Below, piece after piece: positions 31,971-41,966 of a DNA stretch of 64,000 nucleotides. A program made the position numbers and the translations under genes. Origin of the DNA: Caulobacter vibrioides OR37. Its GTDB lineage: Bacteria; Pseudomonadota; Alphaproteobacteria; Caulobacterales; Caulobacteraceae. The notes beneath the pieces were generated by a model. That model did not search any database. It was not told where the DNA came from and saw only the letters and a list, made by a program, of their open reading frames with translations. Location: positions 62,001 to 126,000 of the forward strand of contig NZ_APMP01000010.1 of the NCBI RefSeq assembly GCF_000372645.1, written 5' to 3'. Numbering within the stretch: the first letter of the stretch is position 1; every line of letters begins with the position of its first letter.

Positions 31971-34215
31971 AGGGAAGCCGCTTAAAGCCTTCAGCGCGAA
32001 CGGTCCACTTGCCGTTCTTCGGGAAGCCCGGCGCGGGCCCCTTCGAGCCGTCCCATCCCCCCGCCATCATCGCGACGGCCGCCAGCAGCGAGCCGTTCGA
32101 CGGGAAATAGGTCTCGGCGGCTCGCGTGTAGCCAGGGCCGTCAGGACCGACCTCGCCCCCCTCCCCGGCCTTGGGCACGAAGGCCTGGGCGTGTTCGTCC
32201 AGATGCACGCGGGGCGTCATGCCCGACACGCCGAACTTGTTGTTCTTGGCGTCATAGAACAGCCAGTCGACGGCCTTCTCGGGCTCGTTCAACCGGGCGG
32301 CGGTCATCGCCGCCATCGGATAGTCCCAGCCCCAGGTCTGGCGCAGGTCCCAGTCGCTCTCCACCGCCCGCAACGTGCGCCGCATGGTCTCCGGATCCGC
32401 CTTGCCGGGGATCAGGCCATAAGCCATCAGGAACGAGGGGTGGTCGCGGTTCATGCACTGGGCGCCAACGGCGCGCCTGGAACACGGCTGGCTCTTGGCG
32501 ACGGTCCAGAAGTCGGGCGCGGACTCCGCGGGCAGGTATAGTCCATCCTTGGTCGCCAACGGGGCGAGACCCTTGATCACCGCGTCCCATTCGGGCTTGC
32601 GCGCCAGGCCGGCGCGCAGGCGCCATCGCTGCGCCGTCTCCAGGCCCCATCGGTAGTATTCCAACTCGAACGCGGGATTGAAGGTCGTCAGCGGATCGTG
32701 GTTTTCCTGCACCGGAATGATCGGCGGACCGATCACGAAGCGGCCCTTGTCGTCGCGATGCGGGAAGCTGGCCAGCAGGTCGGCGGTTTCGGAGACCAGT
32801 TGGCCGTACTTGGCCAAGGTCGCCTTGGTCGGCTTGTCACGCCAGATCAGCTCCGACATCCAGATCGGATGCGGTTGCTGCCACATGATGAAGGGCGAGA
32901 CCTTGCTAGGACTGTCAACGCCGTCAGGTCCGACCATCTTGGGCCACCAGGCGCCTTTCAGGCCGTGACTAGCGGCGCGAGCCTTGGCGTCCTTCAGATG
33001 ACCAATGTACCAGGGCAGGCTACGCTCGAGATATTCCGGCTTGTTCCAAAGCGCGAAATGGCCAGCGTGCCAGGCATGCATCTCGAGATGGAACTTGCCA
33101 TTCCAGCTGTTTGAGAACAGCCCTTCCTCCTGCGGCGGGACCTCGCCGGCGCCGTTCAGGGCCATCAGATATTGCGACAGCACGACCCGCCGCTCCAGCT
33201 CGGCGGCGCGCGGATCCGCGCTCCCCGAGAAGTCGACGGCGGCGCCTTCGGTCCAATAGGATCTCCAATGCGATCGCGTCGCCTGATCGGCCGCCTTCAC
33301 CGTCGGCAGCTTCGGCAAGGCCTGGCGCGAGAAGGCGACCTCGAGGCCCAACGTCCGGCTCCTGGCCTTGGGACCGACGACATAGGCGTGCGGCCCGGCC
33401 GCCGTGAAGTCCACGGCGCGATCGGCTTGCAGAGCGGCGAAATAGCGCGTGGCGTCCAACCGACGCGCCACGTCCAGGCGCGCGGCGCCCTCGGCCGTCA
33501 CCTTGGTCGTGTGCAGCGCCGGATGGCTCCAGTCGGAGGGATCCGGGTTCAGCGTCCTTGAAACGCCCGGGAACTTCACCGACAGCTTCAGACGCCCCTG
33601 CTCGACCAGGGCGGACTCCACATCGACGACGATCATGTCCAGTGTCGGATGCACCTGCGTGCGAACCGTCACGGTCTGGCCATCATAGACGAAGCGGCTG
33701 GTCAGAACGCCGGTCCAGAGATCGAGCGTCTGCTCCGTCCCGGTGAGGTCCTCGAACCTAGCCAGATTGCCAGCCCGATCCCGCAGATCCAACCCCACGC
33801 GACCCAGCGAAAAGCGGTGGGGGTTTTCGCGTAGATAGGCCATGGCCGGGCGGCTCTCGGCCTCGCTCCAGTCCTTCATATAGGCGTAGGGCTGCTTGGT
33901 CCCGCGCACGTCGATCGGCGTCGTGACGTCGGCGTAGCTCCAGTTATTCGGGTTCGGAAAAGCGTGCCAGGCCCACTGCGCCTCCGTCAGGAGCGGCGCG
34001 AGCTTGGAATAGGCTTCCGGAAAGGTCTGCAGGCCCGTGATGTCGGCGGTGAACCCGATCTGGCCGTTGCCGACCATCAGAGGCGCGGAAGGGTCGACCT
34101 TGGCCAGCTTGACATTGTGGCGGGTGACGAGCGCGTGGCGGTCGATGGGCTGGGCCACAGCTGGCGCGACCAGAACAAGGGCGGCCAAGCCGGCCAGAAG
34201 CGCGCTTCGCATCAT
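31969..34215 (-). CDS. Secreted six-hairpin glycosidase-like protein of unclassified specificity
   Basis: 748 residues with signal peptide MMRSALLAGLAALVLVAPAVAQ; GGGAGTAG precedes the ATG pair. The N-terminal beta-sandwich (about 25-290) contains ASAPLMVGNGQIGFTADITGLQTF-like sequence, as in GH65/GH95-type enzymes. The helical barrel (about 300-680) has LFSNSWNGKFHLEMHAWHAGHFALWNKPEYLERSLPWY, with Glu in HLEMH as a candidate acid, GAWWPKMVGPDG, WQQPHPIWMSELIW and VQENHDP. Proteins of this pattern occur in rhamnogalacturonan loci of other phyla, but no activity is assigned by sequence. It lies between the GH106 gene and the receptor promoter and is probably periplasmic. Confidence 0.78.
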   Translation of the reverse strand: MMRSALLAGLAALVLVAPAVAQPIDRHALVTRHNVKLAKVDPSAPLMVGNGQIGFTADITGLQTFPEAYSKLAPLLTEAQWAWHAFPNPNNWSYADVTTPIDVRGTKQPYAYMKDWSEAESRPAMAYLRENPHRFSLGRVGLDLRDRAGNLARFEDLTGTEQTLDLWTGVLTSRFVYDGQTVTVRTQVHPTLDMIVVDVESALVEQGRLKLSVKFPGVSRTLNPDPSDWSHPALHTTKVTAEGAARLDVARRLDATRYFAALQADRAVDFTAAGPHAYVVGPKARSRTLGLEVAFSRQALPKLPTVKAADQATRSHWRSYWTEGAAVDFSGSADPRAAELERRVVLSQYLMALNGAGEVPPQEEGLFSNSWNGKFHLEMHAWHAGHFALWNKPEYLERSLPWYIGHLKDAKARAASHGLKGAWWPKMVGPDGVDSPSKVSPFIMWQQPHPIWMSELIWRDKPTKATLAKYGQLVSETADLLASFPHRDDKGRFVIGPPIIPVQENHDPLTTFNPAFELEYYRWGLETAQRWRLRAGLARKPEWDAVIKGLAPLATKDGLYLPAESAPDFWTVAKSQPCSRRAVGAQCMNRDHPSFLMAYGLIPGKADPETMRRTLRAVESDWDLRQTWGWDYPMAAMTAARLNEPEKAVDWLFYDAKNNKFGVSGMTPRVHLDEHAQAFVPKAGEGGEVGPDGPGYTRAAETYFPSNGSLLAAVAMMAGGWDGSKGPAPGFPKNGKWTVRAEGFKRLP

Positions 34216-34332
34216 CTACTCCCAGAACGCTTTGTCCGCGGTTGGACCACGGTTGAACGCCACGTCTACCACTTCGGGCCGGCGCCCATTACGCATTTTA
34301 TAGGATCGCATCTCATACTGTACGATTTCTAG

Positions 34333-34368
34333 CGATCGAGGCGTCGCCGAATGAAGACGCCTCGATCG
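34333..34368 (-). terminator. Hairpin after the GH106 gene
   Basis: CGATCGAGGCGTC (34333-34345) and GACGCCTCGATCG (34356-34368) form a perfect 13-bp stem with a 10-base loop, 10 bases past the GH106 stop on the minus strand. No clear T-run follows, so it may be an inefficient terminator or a stabilising 3' hairpin. Confidence 0.6.
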
Positions 34369-34377
34369 GAGCGGTCT

Positions 34378-37062
34378 TTAGGGCAGGCCAAATCTCAGGG
34401 CGGGCTCGGAGATCAGGCCCGACGGCAAGGGTTTCAGCGCGCTCATGTTCTGCGGTTGGAAGCGGTCGCCGTAGACCCGCCGCAGGGCCGTATAGTCAGT
34501 CGGCGGACGGCCAGCCAAGCTGTTGATCGCGGTATTGTAGACGCGGATCTCCAGGCGATTTCGTCCAGCCCTCAGCCATGGCTTCACGTCCAGCCAGAAT
34601 GGCGCGCACCAGATCGCGCCGGCCCGCTGGCCGTTGACAAAAACTTCGGCCGCGTCACGGACCGGCGCGTCGTATTGGGCGTAGTAGCCCGGCCCTTCGC
34701 GCTCGGTCGCGGCGCCGGGACCGCCCTGCCCCAGGTCGAGCATGATCACCGGCGCGGTCAGGTCCGTCGCCATCAGCTCGACCTCCCGAGTGTAAGTTCC
34801 GCGGCCGGAGAAGTGCTGAAGCGACGGCGCGTCGGTCCAGGACCCGAAGGCCCGCACCGGAAGCTCCCGCGCGTTGGCGCCGACCCGCAAACGCCATCCG
34901 CCCGACAGGGGAAAGCCACGCGCGCCGGCGGGAAAACTCTCGCTCGACGCGGGAAGGTCTCGACCAAAGACGAAGACCCGCGACTCGAACGGCGCCAGAC
35001 GGATCTCGTCGCCCGGTCGGAAGTCGTCGATCGTTCCGGTGACCGGGCTCCAGGCCTGACCAAGCTTGGACGCCGCGCCGAAGGCCAGCGGCGCGGCGAT
35101 CGGGGCGTTGGTGGTGTTGGCGACGAAATAAAGATCGCCGTCCGCGAGGCGACGGTGGACATAGCCCACGCCCTTGGGCGCCTGGCCAAGATCGGGCGGC
35201 AGGAAGCGGTTGAGCACGCCGATCAGTCCCGCCTCGTCGGTGATGGCGGCCCGCTTGGCGCCGAACACCGCCTTGGACAGGGCGTTGACGCGTCGGCTCC
35301 GGGCCTCGGCGTCCTTCAGGCCCGGCGCCGTGGACGGCGGCGCGCCAACGGCGATGACGACACCGCCGGCCTCGGCGAAGGCTCGGATCCGCTCGTAAAC
35401 TTCGGGCGCGATCCGCTGGATGCGCGGCAGCAGCAGGACGTTGTATTGGATCCCCCGCCGCAGGACGGCGTCACCGTCGATCAGGTCGAAGTTGTAGCCG
35501 CCGTCGATCAGCCCTTCGACAATGCCGACCGGAAGCGTTTCGCGCAGGGCGTCGTTGATCGAGACGCCCTTGCCCGGCTTGAAGCCGGACATGATGTCCT
35601 CGGTGGGCGCGTAGATCGCGACATCGGCGACATTCTCGCCCTGGCGCAGCAGGTGGCTGAGGCGCTGGAGGTAGAGATTCACATCCGCCATCACCGGCCA
35701 CCACGGATTATGGTCGTTGAACACCGCGGCGGCATAGAGCGCCCAGCCAGGCTCGGCGACCTTTGGCGGCGAATAGGGCCAGCCATGAACAACGAACTGG
35801 TTGACGCCTTGCAACATCAGCACGTCGGCCTCGGCCTTGATGTCCAGCGGCGTCGCTCGAAAGGCGCCCTTGTGCAACCAGGTGAAGCTCTCGGCCGAGG
35901 TCACCGGCTGGCCGTAAAGGTGGTTGGCCGAGCTGGCCCAACGGGTCGAGCTCGCCTTGCGCCACTCCGCGCCCTCCCCCTCCGCCAGATCGACCAGGCG
36001 GTTGGCGGACAGGGTCACGGCCGGCGTCCCGTAGGTCTGCGACCGGAAGAGGGTTTGGCGCGACTTGGCCCACGCGCTCACCTGGGTCAGGTAGCGCTCG
36101 CTGATCAGCTCCGAAAGGGTCAGCCCCCAGTCATGGCGGACGCCGGCCGAGCGGCCGGTGTCGTGGAACAGATCCAGCAGATAGGGCGTCAGGTCGTAGC
36201 CCCGGCGAGCCTCGAACTCGGGCAGCAGATCGTCCGTCCAGTTGGCCCCATAGACCTCCAGGCTGTCGCTGAAGACGGCGTAAGGACGGTCATCGCCAAA
36301 CGCCGCCAGCAGCGGTTCGCCCACGGCCTCGAGATGCTTGCGGACGGCGCGGGCGTTCAGGTGGTCAAGCACGAAGCCCTCGGCGCCGACCGACGCTCGC
36401 TTGACTTGCTGGCGGGTCCGCGTTTGCAGAACGAGATAGAGGGTCCGCGTCGTCTCGGCCTTGACGAACAGGGCCCGCGAGCCGTCGATCGTGGCGGCCC
36501 GGGCGTCGTCCGGCGAGGTTCCCACGAAAGCGGCCACATAGCGCTGGCCCGTTTCAAGCGCCGGCAGATCCACGGCCTCGACGCCGCTGGGCGCGGGCAG
36601 GTCCAGCTTGACGATGCGGGCGGCGGCCAGTTCGGCATCGATGTGGGGCCCGCCAAAGGGCCAGCCGGACCCGAGCGTGATGTCCGCGCGCAAGCCCTCC
36701 GCCCTGCCCGTCCGCGCCGCGACAGTGACCATGTCGAGAAAGTCTTTCGACAGATAGGGCTTGTTCCGCACGCCCAGCTTGGGATCGTCCAGCGACAGCG
36801 GATAGACTGGCTGGATTTCGAAGCCGCTGAAGCCGCCAGCCTTCATCGCCTTGATCTCACGGACGATCTCTTCGGCCTCGACGGCGCCGCCAAACCACCA
36901 CCAGCGGGCCATGGGTCGGCTTTCGGGTGGCGGCCGGACGAAGCTATCCGCCAATCGCGATAGACCAGCCCGGTCAGCCGCGTGCGCGGACACGGCGGCG
37001 ACCAGGCCCAGCGCGCTGGCGCCGAGCAGAAATCCCCGACGTGAGGCTCCGTTTGCCGGCAT
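34378..37062 (-). CDS. Alpha-L-rhamnosidase, glycoside hydrolase family 106
   Basis: 894 residues. A twin-arginine signal (SRRGFLLGASALGLVAAVSAHA) is followed by the GH106 opening RPPPESRPMARWWWFGGAVEAEEIVREIKAMKAGGFSGFEIQPVY and LRADITLGSGWPFGGPHIDAELAAARIV. The TIM-barrel region continues with FSDSLEVYGANWTDDLLPEFEARRGYDLTPYLLDLF, whose acidic residues are candidate catalysts, and QGVNQFVVHGWPYSPP. The C-terminus is a carbohydrate-binding-like beta domain (AEVFVNGQRAGAIWCAPFWLDVKPWLRAGRNRLEI). It removes terminal L-rhamnose from rhamnogalacturonan fragments. It follows a TonB receptor by 55 bases on the minus strand. Confidence 0.9.
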   Translation of the reverse strand: MPANGASRRGFLLGASALGLVAAVSAHAADRAGLSRLADSFVRPPPESRPMARWWWFGGAVEAEEIVREIKAMKAGGFSGFEIQPVYPLSLDDPKLGVRNKPYLSKDFLDMVTVAARTGRAEGLRADITLGSGWPFGGPHIDAELAAARIVKLDLPAPSGVEAVDLPALETGQRYVAAFVGTSPDDARAATIDGSRALFVKAETTRTLYLVLQTRTRQQVKRASVGAEGFVLDHLNARAVRKHLEAVGEPLLAAFGDDRPYAVFSDSLEVYGANWTDDLLPEFEARRGYDLTPYLLDLFHDTGRSAGVRHDWGLTLSELISERYLTQVSAWAKSRQTLFRSQTYGTPAVTLSANRLVDLAEGEGAEWRKASSTRWASSANHLYGQPVTSAESFTWLHKGAFRATPLDIKAEADVLMLQGVNQFVVHGWPYSPPKVAEPGWALYAAAVFNDHNPWWPVMADVNLYLQRLSHLLRQGENVADVAIYAPTEDIMSGFKPGKGVSINDALRETLPVGIVEGLIDGGYNFDLIDGDAVLRRGIQYNVLLLPRIQRIAPEVYERIRAFAEAGGVVIAVGAPPSTAPGLKDAEARSRRVNALSKAVFGAKRAAITDEAGLIGVLNRFLPPDLGQAPKGVGYVHRRLADGDLYFVANTTNAPIAAPLAFGAASKLGQAWSPVTGTIDDFRPGDEIRLAPFESRVFVFGRDLPASSESFPAGARGFPLSGGWRLRVGANARELPVRAFGSWTDAPSLQHFSGRGTYTREVELMATDLTAPVIMLDLGQGGPGAATEREGPGYYAQYDAPVRDAAEVFVNGQRAGAIWCAPFWLDVKPWLRAGRNRLEIRVYNTAINSLAGRPPTDYTALRRVYGDRFQPQNMSALKPLPSGLISEPALRFGLP

Positions 37063-37116
37063 GGTGTCTTAAACTCCAAGGCCCAGCCTCCTTCGAGGCC
37101 AGGCCTGTCTTCGAAC

Positions 37117-40100
37117 TTAGAACTGGGCGATCAAGCCGAAGTAATAGCGGCGACCGAGGTAATAGGTGTCGTAGATGTAGGGCGTACCCCCGCCGATGTT
37201 GCGGTACTTCTCCGGCGTGTAGCGAGACACGCTGTCGTCGAGCAGGTTCTTGCCCTCGGCGAACAGCTGGAGCCGCGAGGTCAGCTTGTAGGACGCTCGC
37301 GCATCCAGCGACTTGTTCCCCGTCTTGAAGATCGGCGAGACCATCTTGTAGTACGACGTCGCCGCGCCGCCGAGGGCCGTCGGCACGCGGTTGATGCTGG
37401 CCGAAGCGTCGGTGCGATCATAGTAGAAGTCGCGGCGTTGATAGGCCACGCGCGCGTTCAGACGCCCATCGTCGTACCAGAAGTTCAGGTTATAGGTGTA
37501 GTTGGACTGCTTGGTCGGCGGCAAGGCCTTGCCCGTGAACAGGTCGACGACCGTATTGGTCTCGTTCGACCTATTGCGCGCGTAGTTGAAACCCGCGCCG
37601 GTGTATTTCAAGCGCCACGGCAGGAAGGTGAACGCCGTGCGGCCCGCCACTTCGAAACCCTTCTGCTTCAACCCGCTCGGGCCGTCCATGTAGGTGTCGA
37701 CCGTGTAGGTCTCGCCTTGGATCTCGTAGCCGTTGATCGTGGTGGTGTCGGGATAGCCCGACTTCACGTCGATCGCGAAGAAGCCGACGCTCAGCTGGGT
37801 GTCGCGGTTCGGATACCACTCCGCCGACAGGTTCTGGGTCGTCGCGGCGTAGCCCTTCAACTGCGGATTGCCGATGCGGCCAGAGCAGTTGTTGGCCGCG
37901 TCGCCGCGGATCGTCGCGCCGGCGTCCTCATCGTCGACGTTCGGGTCGTTGAACTGATTGGGATATTGCGCGATCAGCTTCTCGATGGCCGCCCGGGTCG
38001 TGGCGTCGATCTTGCTGCAGGTCGCCGCCGAGTTGCCCGTCAGCTGCAACATGCTGGGCCGCGCGCGCTGCTTGGCGATCGAGTAGCGGACCACGAACTG
38101 ATCCTCGATCGGCCACAGCGCCAGATTGAAGCTGGGCAGGAAGTCGTTCGACTTGCGGCTGATGCTGGTCTGCTGGCGCGAAACGAAGGTGCTGTTGATC
38201 ACCTTGTTCGGATCGACGGTCTGGCCGGCGTTAAGGGCCGCCAGGATCGCCGGATCGATGGTGAGGTTGTTGATGACGATCGAGGGCTGTCCATTGACCT
38301 CGACCTGCTGATAACGCACGCCGAAGTTGCCCGTGACGGGCATCCAGCCCAGGCGCGTCTCGAAGTCGACCATGGCATAGGCCGAGGTCGTCTTCTCGTT
38401 GGTCGAATAGGACGGTCGCTTGTACGTCTTACCGTCGGAGGCGAGGCAGCTGTAAAGGCAGCTGGGATTGTGGCGGCTAAGATCGGCGTACTGACCCAGC
38501 TCGTTGAAGAAGGTCTGGAAGTTGAAGGCCGACCAGCTGTCGAGCAGGTTGCCCCGGCCCGGCATCCCGCCGAAGAACTGGCCGCCAGGAATGTCTTGCA
38601 GGCTGTTGTTGATCAGCGACTGATACTGAGCCTGTGTCAGGGTGTAGGTGCGGTACTGCTGGTCCTTGACGGTCGTGCTAGGCCGGTTGGCCGTTCCGAA
38701 CACGCAAGGCGCGCTGGCGGGGGCCGCCGAAGGGACGCAGTACTGCAGCAGGTCCAGGCTGCGCGCGCGATAAAGGGTCACGCCAGGCGCGATGTCGAAG
38801 CTGTCTTCCCGCCAGGTGTTGTTGTCGTGGTCGCGGCGCTGCAGACCGAACTTGAAGGTCTTCAGCGGACCGAAATGGTCGAAATCGCGCGTGACGTCGA
38901 TCTGGTAGTTCAGTTCAGAACTCTTGTCGGCCTGCGGCGTATATTCGAGTTGCGAAGTGGCGCTCAGTCCATTGGCGCCCAGGACCGGATAGTAGGCAGC
39001 GGCGCTGGTCAGATCGACCGATGACGGCGCGAACATCGTCCAAAGGCCGTTTTCGGGAACCATCTGGAAGGTCGCCTGCGGGATCGAGGCGACGAAACTG
39101 AACGCCTCATCCTCGCGCTTGCTCTTGGCCAAGGCGTACTGGGCGCGGGCCTTGACGGTCCAGGCCCCCTTGTTGAAGTCCGCGCCGGCCTGCAGGTAAT
39201 GCTGCTGGTCTCGCCGTTCGATATAGCGATCCTGCGAGGTCCAGTTCAGGGTCGTCGAGCCGTTTCCCCGGATCAGATCGTACTGCGTGACATAGTGGTT
39301 CGCATTGACCGTCACGTTCCGCATGCTGGTCGTCAGGACGCCCGCGGCGCTGGTCGAGCCGGTCGGGCTGGCGACGCTTAGGTTGAAAGCGTCGGAATTC
39401 TGACGATTGATGTTGGGGTTGTACGACGCGAAGACCGTCAGGTCGTTATTGACGCGAAAGTCGGCGCGAAACTGAGCCGAGTAGCGTTTGTCCTCGCGGA
39501 CCCCGCGGCTGAAACGCACCAGCGAGGGGACGAAATCCTCCCACTGCGCGAAGCAGTTCAGACGGGAATCCGGCTGTCCGGCCGCCGGCGCCCCAAGGGC
39601 GGCGCAGCCGGCCTTGGTGGTCACCGCCGCCGCGCGAGGGTCGTAAGGCGTCGAGAAACTCTTGTTCGGCGAGTTGTCCTGGTCGCCGAGCGGCAGATAG
39701 CCGGCCTGCTTGTCCGAGACGCGCGCGGTGTCGGTCACCGTGCGCGCATCGTCGTAGGTGAAGTTGATCAGGATTCCGAGGCGATCGTCGAAGAATTTGC
39801 GGGTGGCGAACCCGTTGATGCGCGGCGTCCACTTACTCTCCAGGGAATTGTTCTGGTACTGGACGTTCAGCTTGGCCGTGGGCTTGGAGAAATCCAGGCC
39901 GCCGCGCTGCTCGATGCGCACGGTCCCACCGACGCCGCCCGGCGTCATGTCGGCGGTCTGGCCCTTGATCACGTCGACGCTCTTGATCAGGTCCGAAGAC
40001 ATGTCGCCCAGGCTCGTCACCGAGCGGCCGTCCTGGCTGCTGGTCGACAGCATCGACATGCCATCGACCTCGACCCGCACCAGGTCCGCGCCCTGGCCCC

Positions 40101-40449
40101 GGATGGTGAAGCCGCCCTGCTGGCCGTCGTCGGCGACGTCCAGCGCGACGCCGGCGATGCGGGCGACGGCTTCGCCGACGTTCTTGTCCGGGAAGTTGCC
40201 GACGTCATCGGCGACGATCGAGTCCTGGTTGGTGGCCGCGCGCTTCTTGCGCTGGATCGCCGACTGCTCGGCCTTGCGCGCCCCCACGACGACGACCTCC
40301 TCGACTTGCTCGCCGGCGGGCGGCGAGGCGGTCGTGGGCGCGACGCTCTGGGCGCGGCCCACGCTCGCGGCCCCGGCGGCCAGCGCTAGGATCGAGGCGC
40401 CAACCGTCAGCTTCACGGCGACGGCGTCCGCGGTAATTGCGAGTTTCAT
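37117..40449 (-). CDS. TonB-dependent receptor, TIGR01782 type, large
   Basis: 1110 residues from the ATG at 40449, which has AGGGA upstream and starts a signal peptide (ILALAAGAASVGRAQ). The TonB box and linker EEVVVVGARKAEQSAIQRKKRAATNQDSIVADDVGNFPDKNVGEAVARIAGVALD are typical of TIGR01782 receptors. The plug has GGFTIRGQGADLVRVEVDGMSML and the barrel ends in RRYYFGLIAQF with the terminal Phe. It is placed between PL10 and GH106, so rhamnogalacturonan or pectate oligomers are the probable cargo. No LacI-type operator was seen in the 173 bases in front of it; it may be read from the PL10 promoter. Confidence 0.92.
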   Translation of the reverse strand: MKLAITADAVAVKLTVGASILALAAGAASVGRAQSVAPTTASPPAGEQVEEVVVVGARKAEQSAIQRKKRAATNQDSIVADDVGNFPDKNVGEAVARIAGVALDVADDGQQGGFTIRGQGADLVRVEVDGMSMLSTSSQDGRSVTSLGDMSSDLIKSVDVIKGQTADMTPGGVGGTVRIEQRGGLDFSKPTAKLNVQYQNNSLESKWTPRINGFATRKFFDDRLGILINFTYDDARTVTDTARVSDKQAGYLPLGDQDNSPNKSFSTPYDPRAAAVTTKAGCAALGAPAAGQPDSRLNCFAQWEDFVPSLVRFSRGVREDKRYSAQFRADFRVNNDLTVFASYNPNINRQNSDAFNLSVASPTGSTSAAGVLTTSMRNVTVNANHYVTQYDLIRGNGSTTLNWTSQDRYIERRDQQHYLQAGADFNKGAWTVKARAQYALAKSKREDEAFSFVASIPQATFQMVPENGLWTMFAPSSVDLTSAAAYYPVLGANGLSATSQLEYTPQADKSSELNYQIDVTRDFDHFGPLKTFKFGLQRRDHDNNTWREDSFDIAPGVTLYRARSLDLLQYCVPSAAPASAPCVFGTANRPSTTVKDQQYRTYTLTQAQYQSLINNSLQDIPGGQFFGGMPGRGNLLDSWSAFNFQTFFNELGQYADLSRHNPSCLYSCLASDGKTYKRPSYSTNEKTTSAYAMVDFETRLGWMPVTGNFGVRYQQVEVNGQPSIVINNLTIDPAILAALNAGQTVDPNKVINSTFVSRQQTSISRKSNDFLPSFNLALWPIEDQFVVRYSIAKQRARPSMLQLTGNSAATCSKIDATTRAAIEKLIAQYPNQFNDPNVDDEDAGATIRGDAANNCSGRIGNPQLKGYAATTQNLSAEWYPNRDTQLSVGFFAIDVKSGYPDTTTINGYEIQGETYTVDTYMDGPSGLKQKGFEVAGRTAFTFLPWRLKYTGAGFNYARNRSNETNTVVDLFTGKALPPTKQSNYTYNLNFWYDDGRLNARVAYQRRDFYYDRTDASASINRVPTALGGAATSYYKMVSPIFKTGNKSLDARASYKLTSRLQLFAEGKNLLDDSVSRYTPEKYRNIGGGTPYIYDTYYLGRRYYFGLIAQF

Positions 40450-40622
40450 CTGTTCCCTGCCCCCGGCCTCGCGGCCTTTTGTTTTCGTGTCTCGACAGGC
40501 GCGCCGCGTTTTCACGGTCACGCCCATGGATCTTCCCGGCCGCCCCACCCCCGTGGGAAAGACCCCCCCTTTCGCGTCCAGTCGATGTCGTCCTGGTCCT
40601 CGCCGCTCAGGCGCCAGCCGCC

Positions 40623-41966
40623 CTACGGGTTGGCGGGCGCCCAGCGCTCATAGGCGTCCAGCGCCTTCTGAGGGCCGGCCGAGTACCAGGAATAGCCGTT
40701 GCGGCGCCCCTTGGAGATCTCGTTGACGTCGTCATGGATCGTCTTGCCCCAGTCGCCGAAGATCGGCTGGCCGGTGCGAATGTCGTAATTGCGCGACCAG
40801 ATCGGACCCGCGCCGGGCTTATCGATCAGCTTGCGCCCCTCTTCGTCGCTCACCTTGGTGAAGGCCTTGTCGTAGATCGCATGGGCCTTGAGCCACGCCA
40901 CGCCGGCATGGATCGCGCCTTTTACTTCTGGCGTTGGCTTGGGCTGGCGCATAAGGAACAGCAGGATGTCGGTGCTTTCGCCGCTGGCCAAAGACCGCAT
41001 CTCGTAGTCGCGGGCCGAGCTGGGCTTCAGCGTCAGCGGGTCGACCTGCTGCGGCCACAAGGTCTTCTTGCCGTCGACCACGACCTGGGAATCCAGGATC
41101 GGCCGAATGGCGCGAGCGGACGCCTCGCCGGCGGCCCTGCGCAAGCTCGGCGACGCGAAGGCGAATTCGGGCCGAGCCTCTGCGACGTCCTCCAGGATCA
41201 TCGCGGCCTCGGCCACGGCGTTATCGTTGAACGTCACGGCGTCGTGGAACCCGCCTTCGATCGGATAGATCTGCGGCCAGCCGCCGTTCGGGTACTGGGC
41301 CGCCAGCAGGTATTTGACACCCCTGATGATGCTGGCGCGATAAGCGTCGCCGTCCTTGCCGGGAAGCTGCTGCTGGACCTTCGCCAGGAAGCGCATCTCG
41401 GTCGTGGTGGCGTCGTTGTCGAGCGTGCCGACAAAGGTCCAAAAGCGGTCCTTGGGAGCATCGAAACTGTCGTCCAACGCCATGTGCTCGGCGTTGTTGG
41501 CGTAGCGCTGGCCCTTCAGGCGCGGCGGCTTGGTGCGGTCCTGGTTCTTGCTCCAGCCGCCGGCTGGCGTCTGAAAACTGAGGATCGTGTCGGCGATCGC
41601 GCGGGCGTCCGGGCCGGCGTACCACGCGGGGTCCCTGTCGAGCGGCATGTGGCCGCTGCCCGCCTCCGGCGGCGGAGGCGGCTGTTGGCCGGGCGCGAGC
41701 TCGGCGGCCAATGTCGCCTTGTCCGTCGCCATCTGGGCTTGCGAACGCTTGATGTAGGCGGCCCAGGCGGCGCGCTGCGCGGGCGGCAGCTCCGAGAGAC
41801 GCTCCAGGGTGAGCGATTGCGCGGGCTGGTTCTTGCCGATCACGGCGGCGTGGACGACGGTCGACTGGGCGAACGCCGTCAGGGCGGCGACGCAAACGCC
41901 GCCGACCAGTCCCGAGCGACCAAGGATCATCCTTACGGTCGTACCGATCCGTCCGTCTTTCCGCAT
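40623..41966 (-). CDS. Pectate lyase, polysaccharide lyase family 10
   Basis: 447 residues from the ATG at 41966 (GAGGAAG upstream). A signal peptide with a long basic start ends near STVVHAA. The PL10 alpha-toroid carries RAIADTILSFQTPAGGWSKNQDRT, AEHMALDDSFDAPKDRFWTFVGTLDNDATTTEMRFLAKV, LLAAQYPNGGWPQIYPIEGGFHDAVTFNDNAVAEAA and a C-terminal AGPIWSRNYDIRTGQPIFGDW. The Asp-rich DNDATTTE segment holds calcium and catalytic residues. It cuts de-esterified homogalacturonan by beta-elimination, making unsaturated oligomers for the receptors and PL22. It is the first gene of the minus-strand series, and the AT-rich 42030-42110 region upstream is its likely promoter. Confidence 0.92.
   Translation of the reverse strand: MRKDGRIGTTVRMILGRSGLVGGVCVAALTAFAQSTVVHAAVIGKNQPAQSLTLERLSELPPAQRAAWAAYIKRSQAQMATDKATLAAELAPGQQPPPPPEAGSGHMPLDRDPAWYAGPDARAIADTILSFQTPAGGWSKNQDRTKPPRLKGQRYANNAEHMALDDSFDAPKDRFWTFVGTLDNDATTTEMRFLAKVQQQLPGKDGDAYRASIIRGVKYLLAAQYPNGGWPQIYPIEGGFHDAVTFNDNAVAEAAMILEDVAEARPEFAFASPSLRRAAGEASARAIRPILDSQVVVDGKKTLWPQQVDPLTLKPSSARDYEMRSLASGESTDILLFLMRQPKPTPEVKGAIHAGVAWLKAHAIYDKAFTKVSDEEGRKLIDKPGAGPIWSRNYDIRTGQPIFGDWGKTIHDDVNEISKGRRNGYSWYSAGPQKALDAYERWAPANP

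Noticed and set aside
34351..36963. 870-codon open frame on the plus strand opposite GH106
   Set aside because: It is the antisense shadow of a gene with clear family motifs and a signal peptide. Long antisense frames are expected at this GC content, and the product is low-complexity Arg/Gly/Val.
37080..37116. Hairpin between receptor and GH106 as a terminator
   Set aside because: The AGGCC/GGCCT complementarity is interrupted and there is no T-run, so it was left out of the features.
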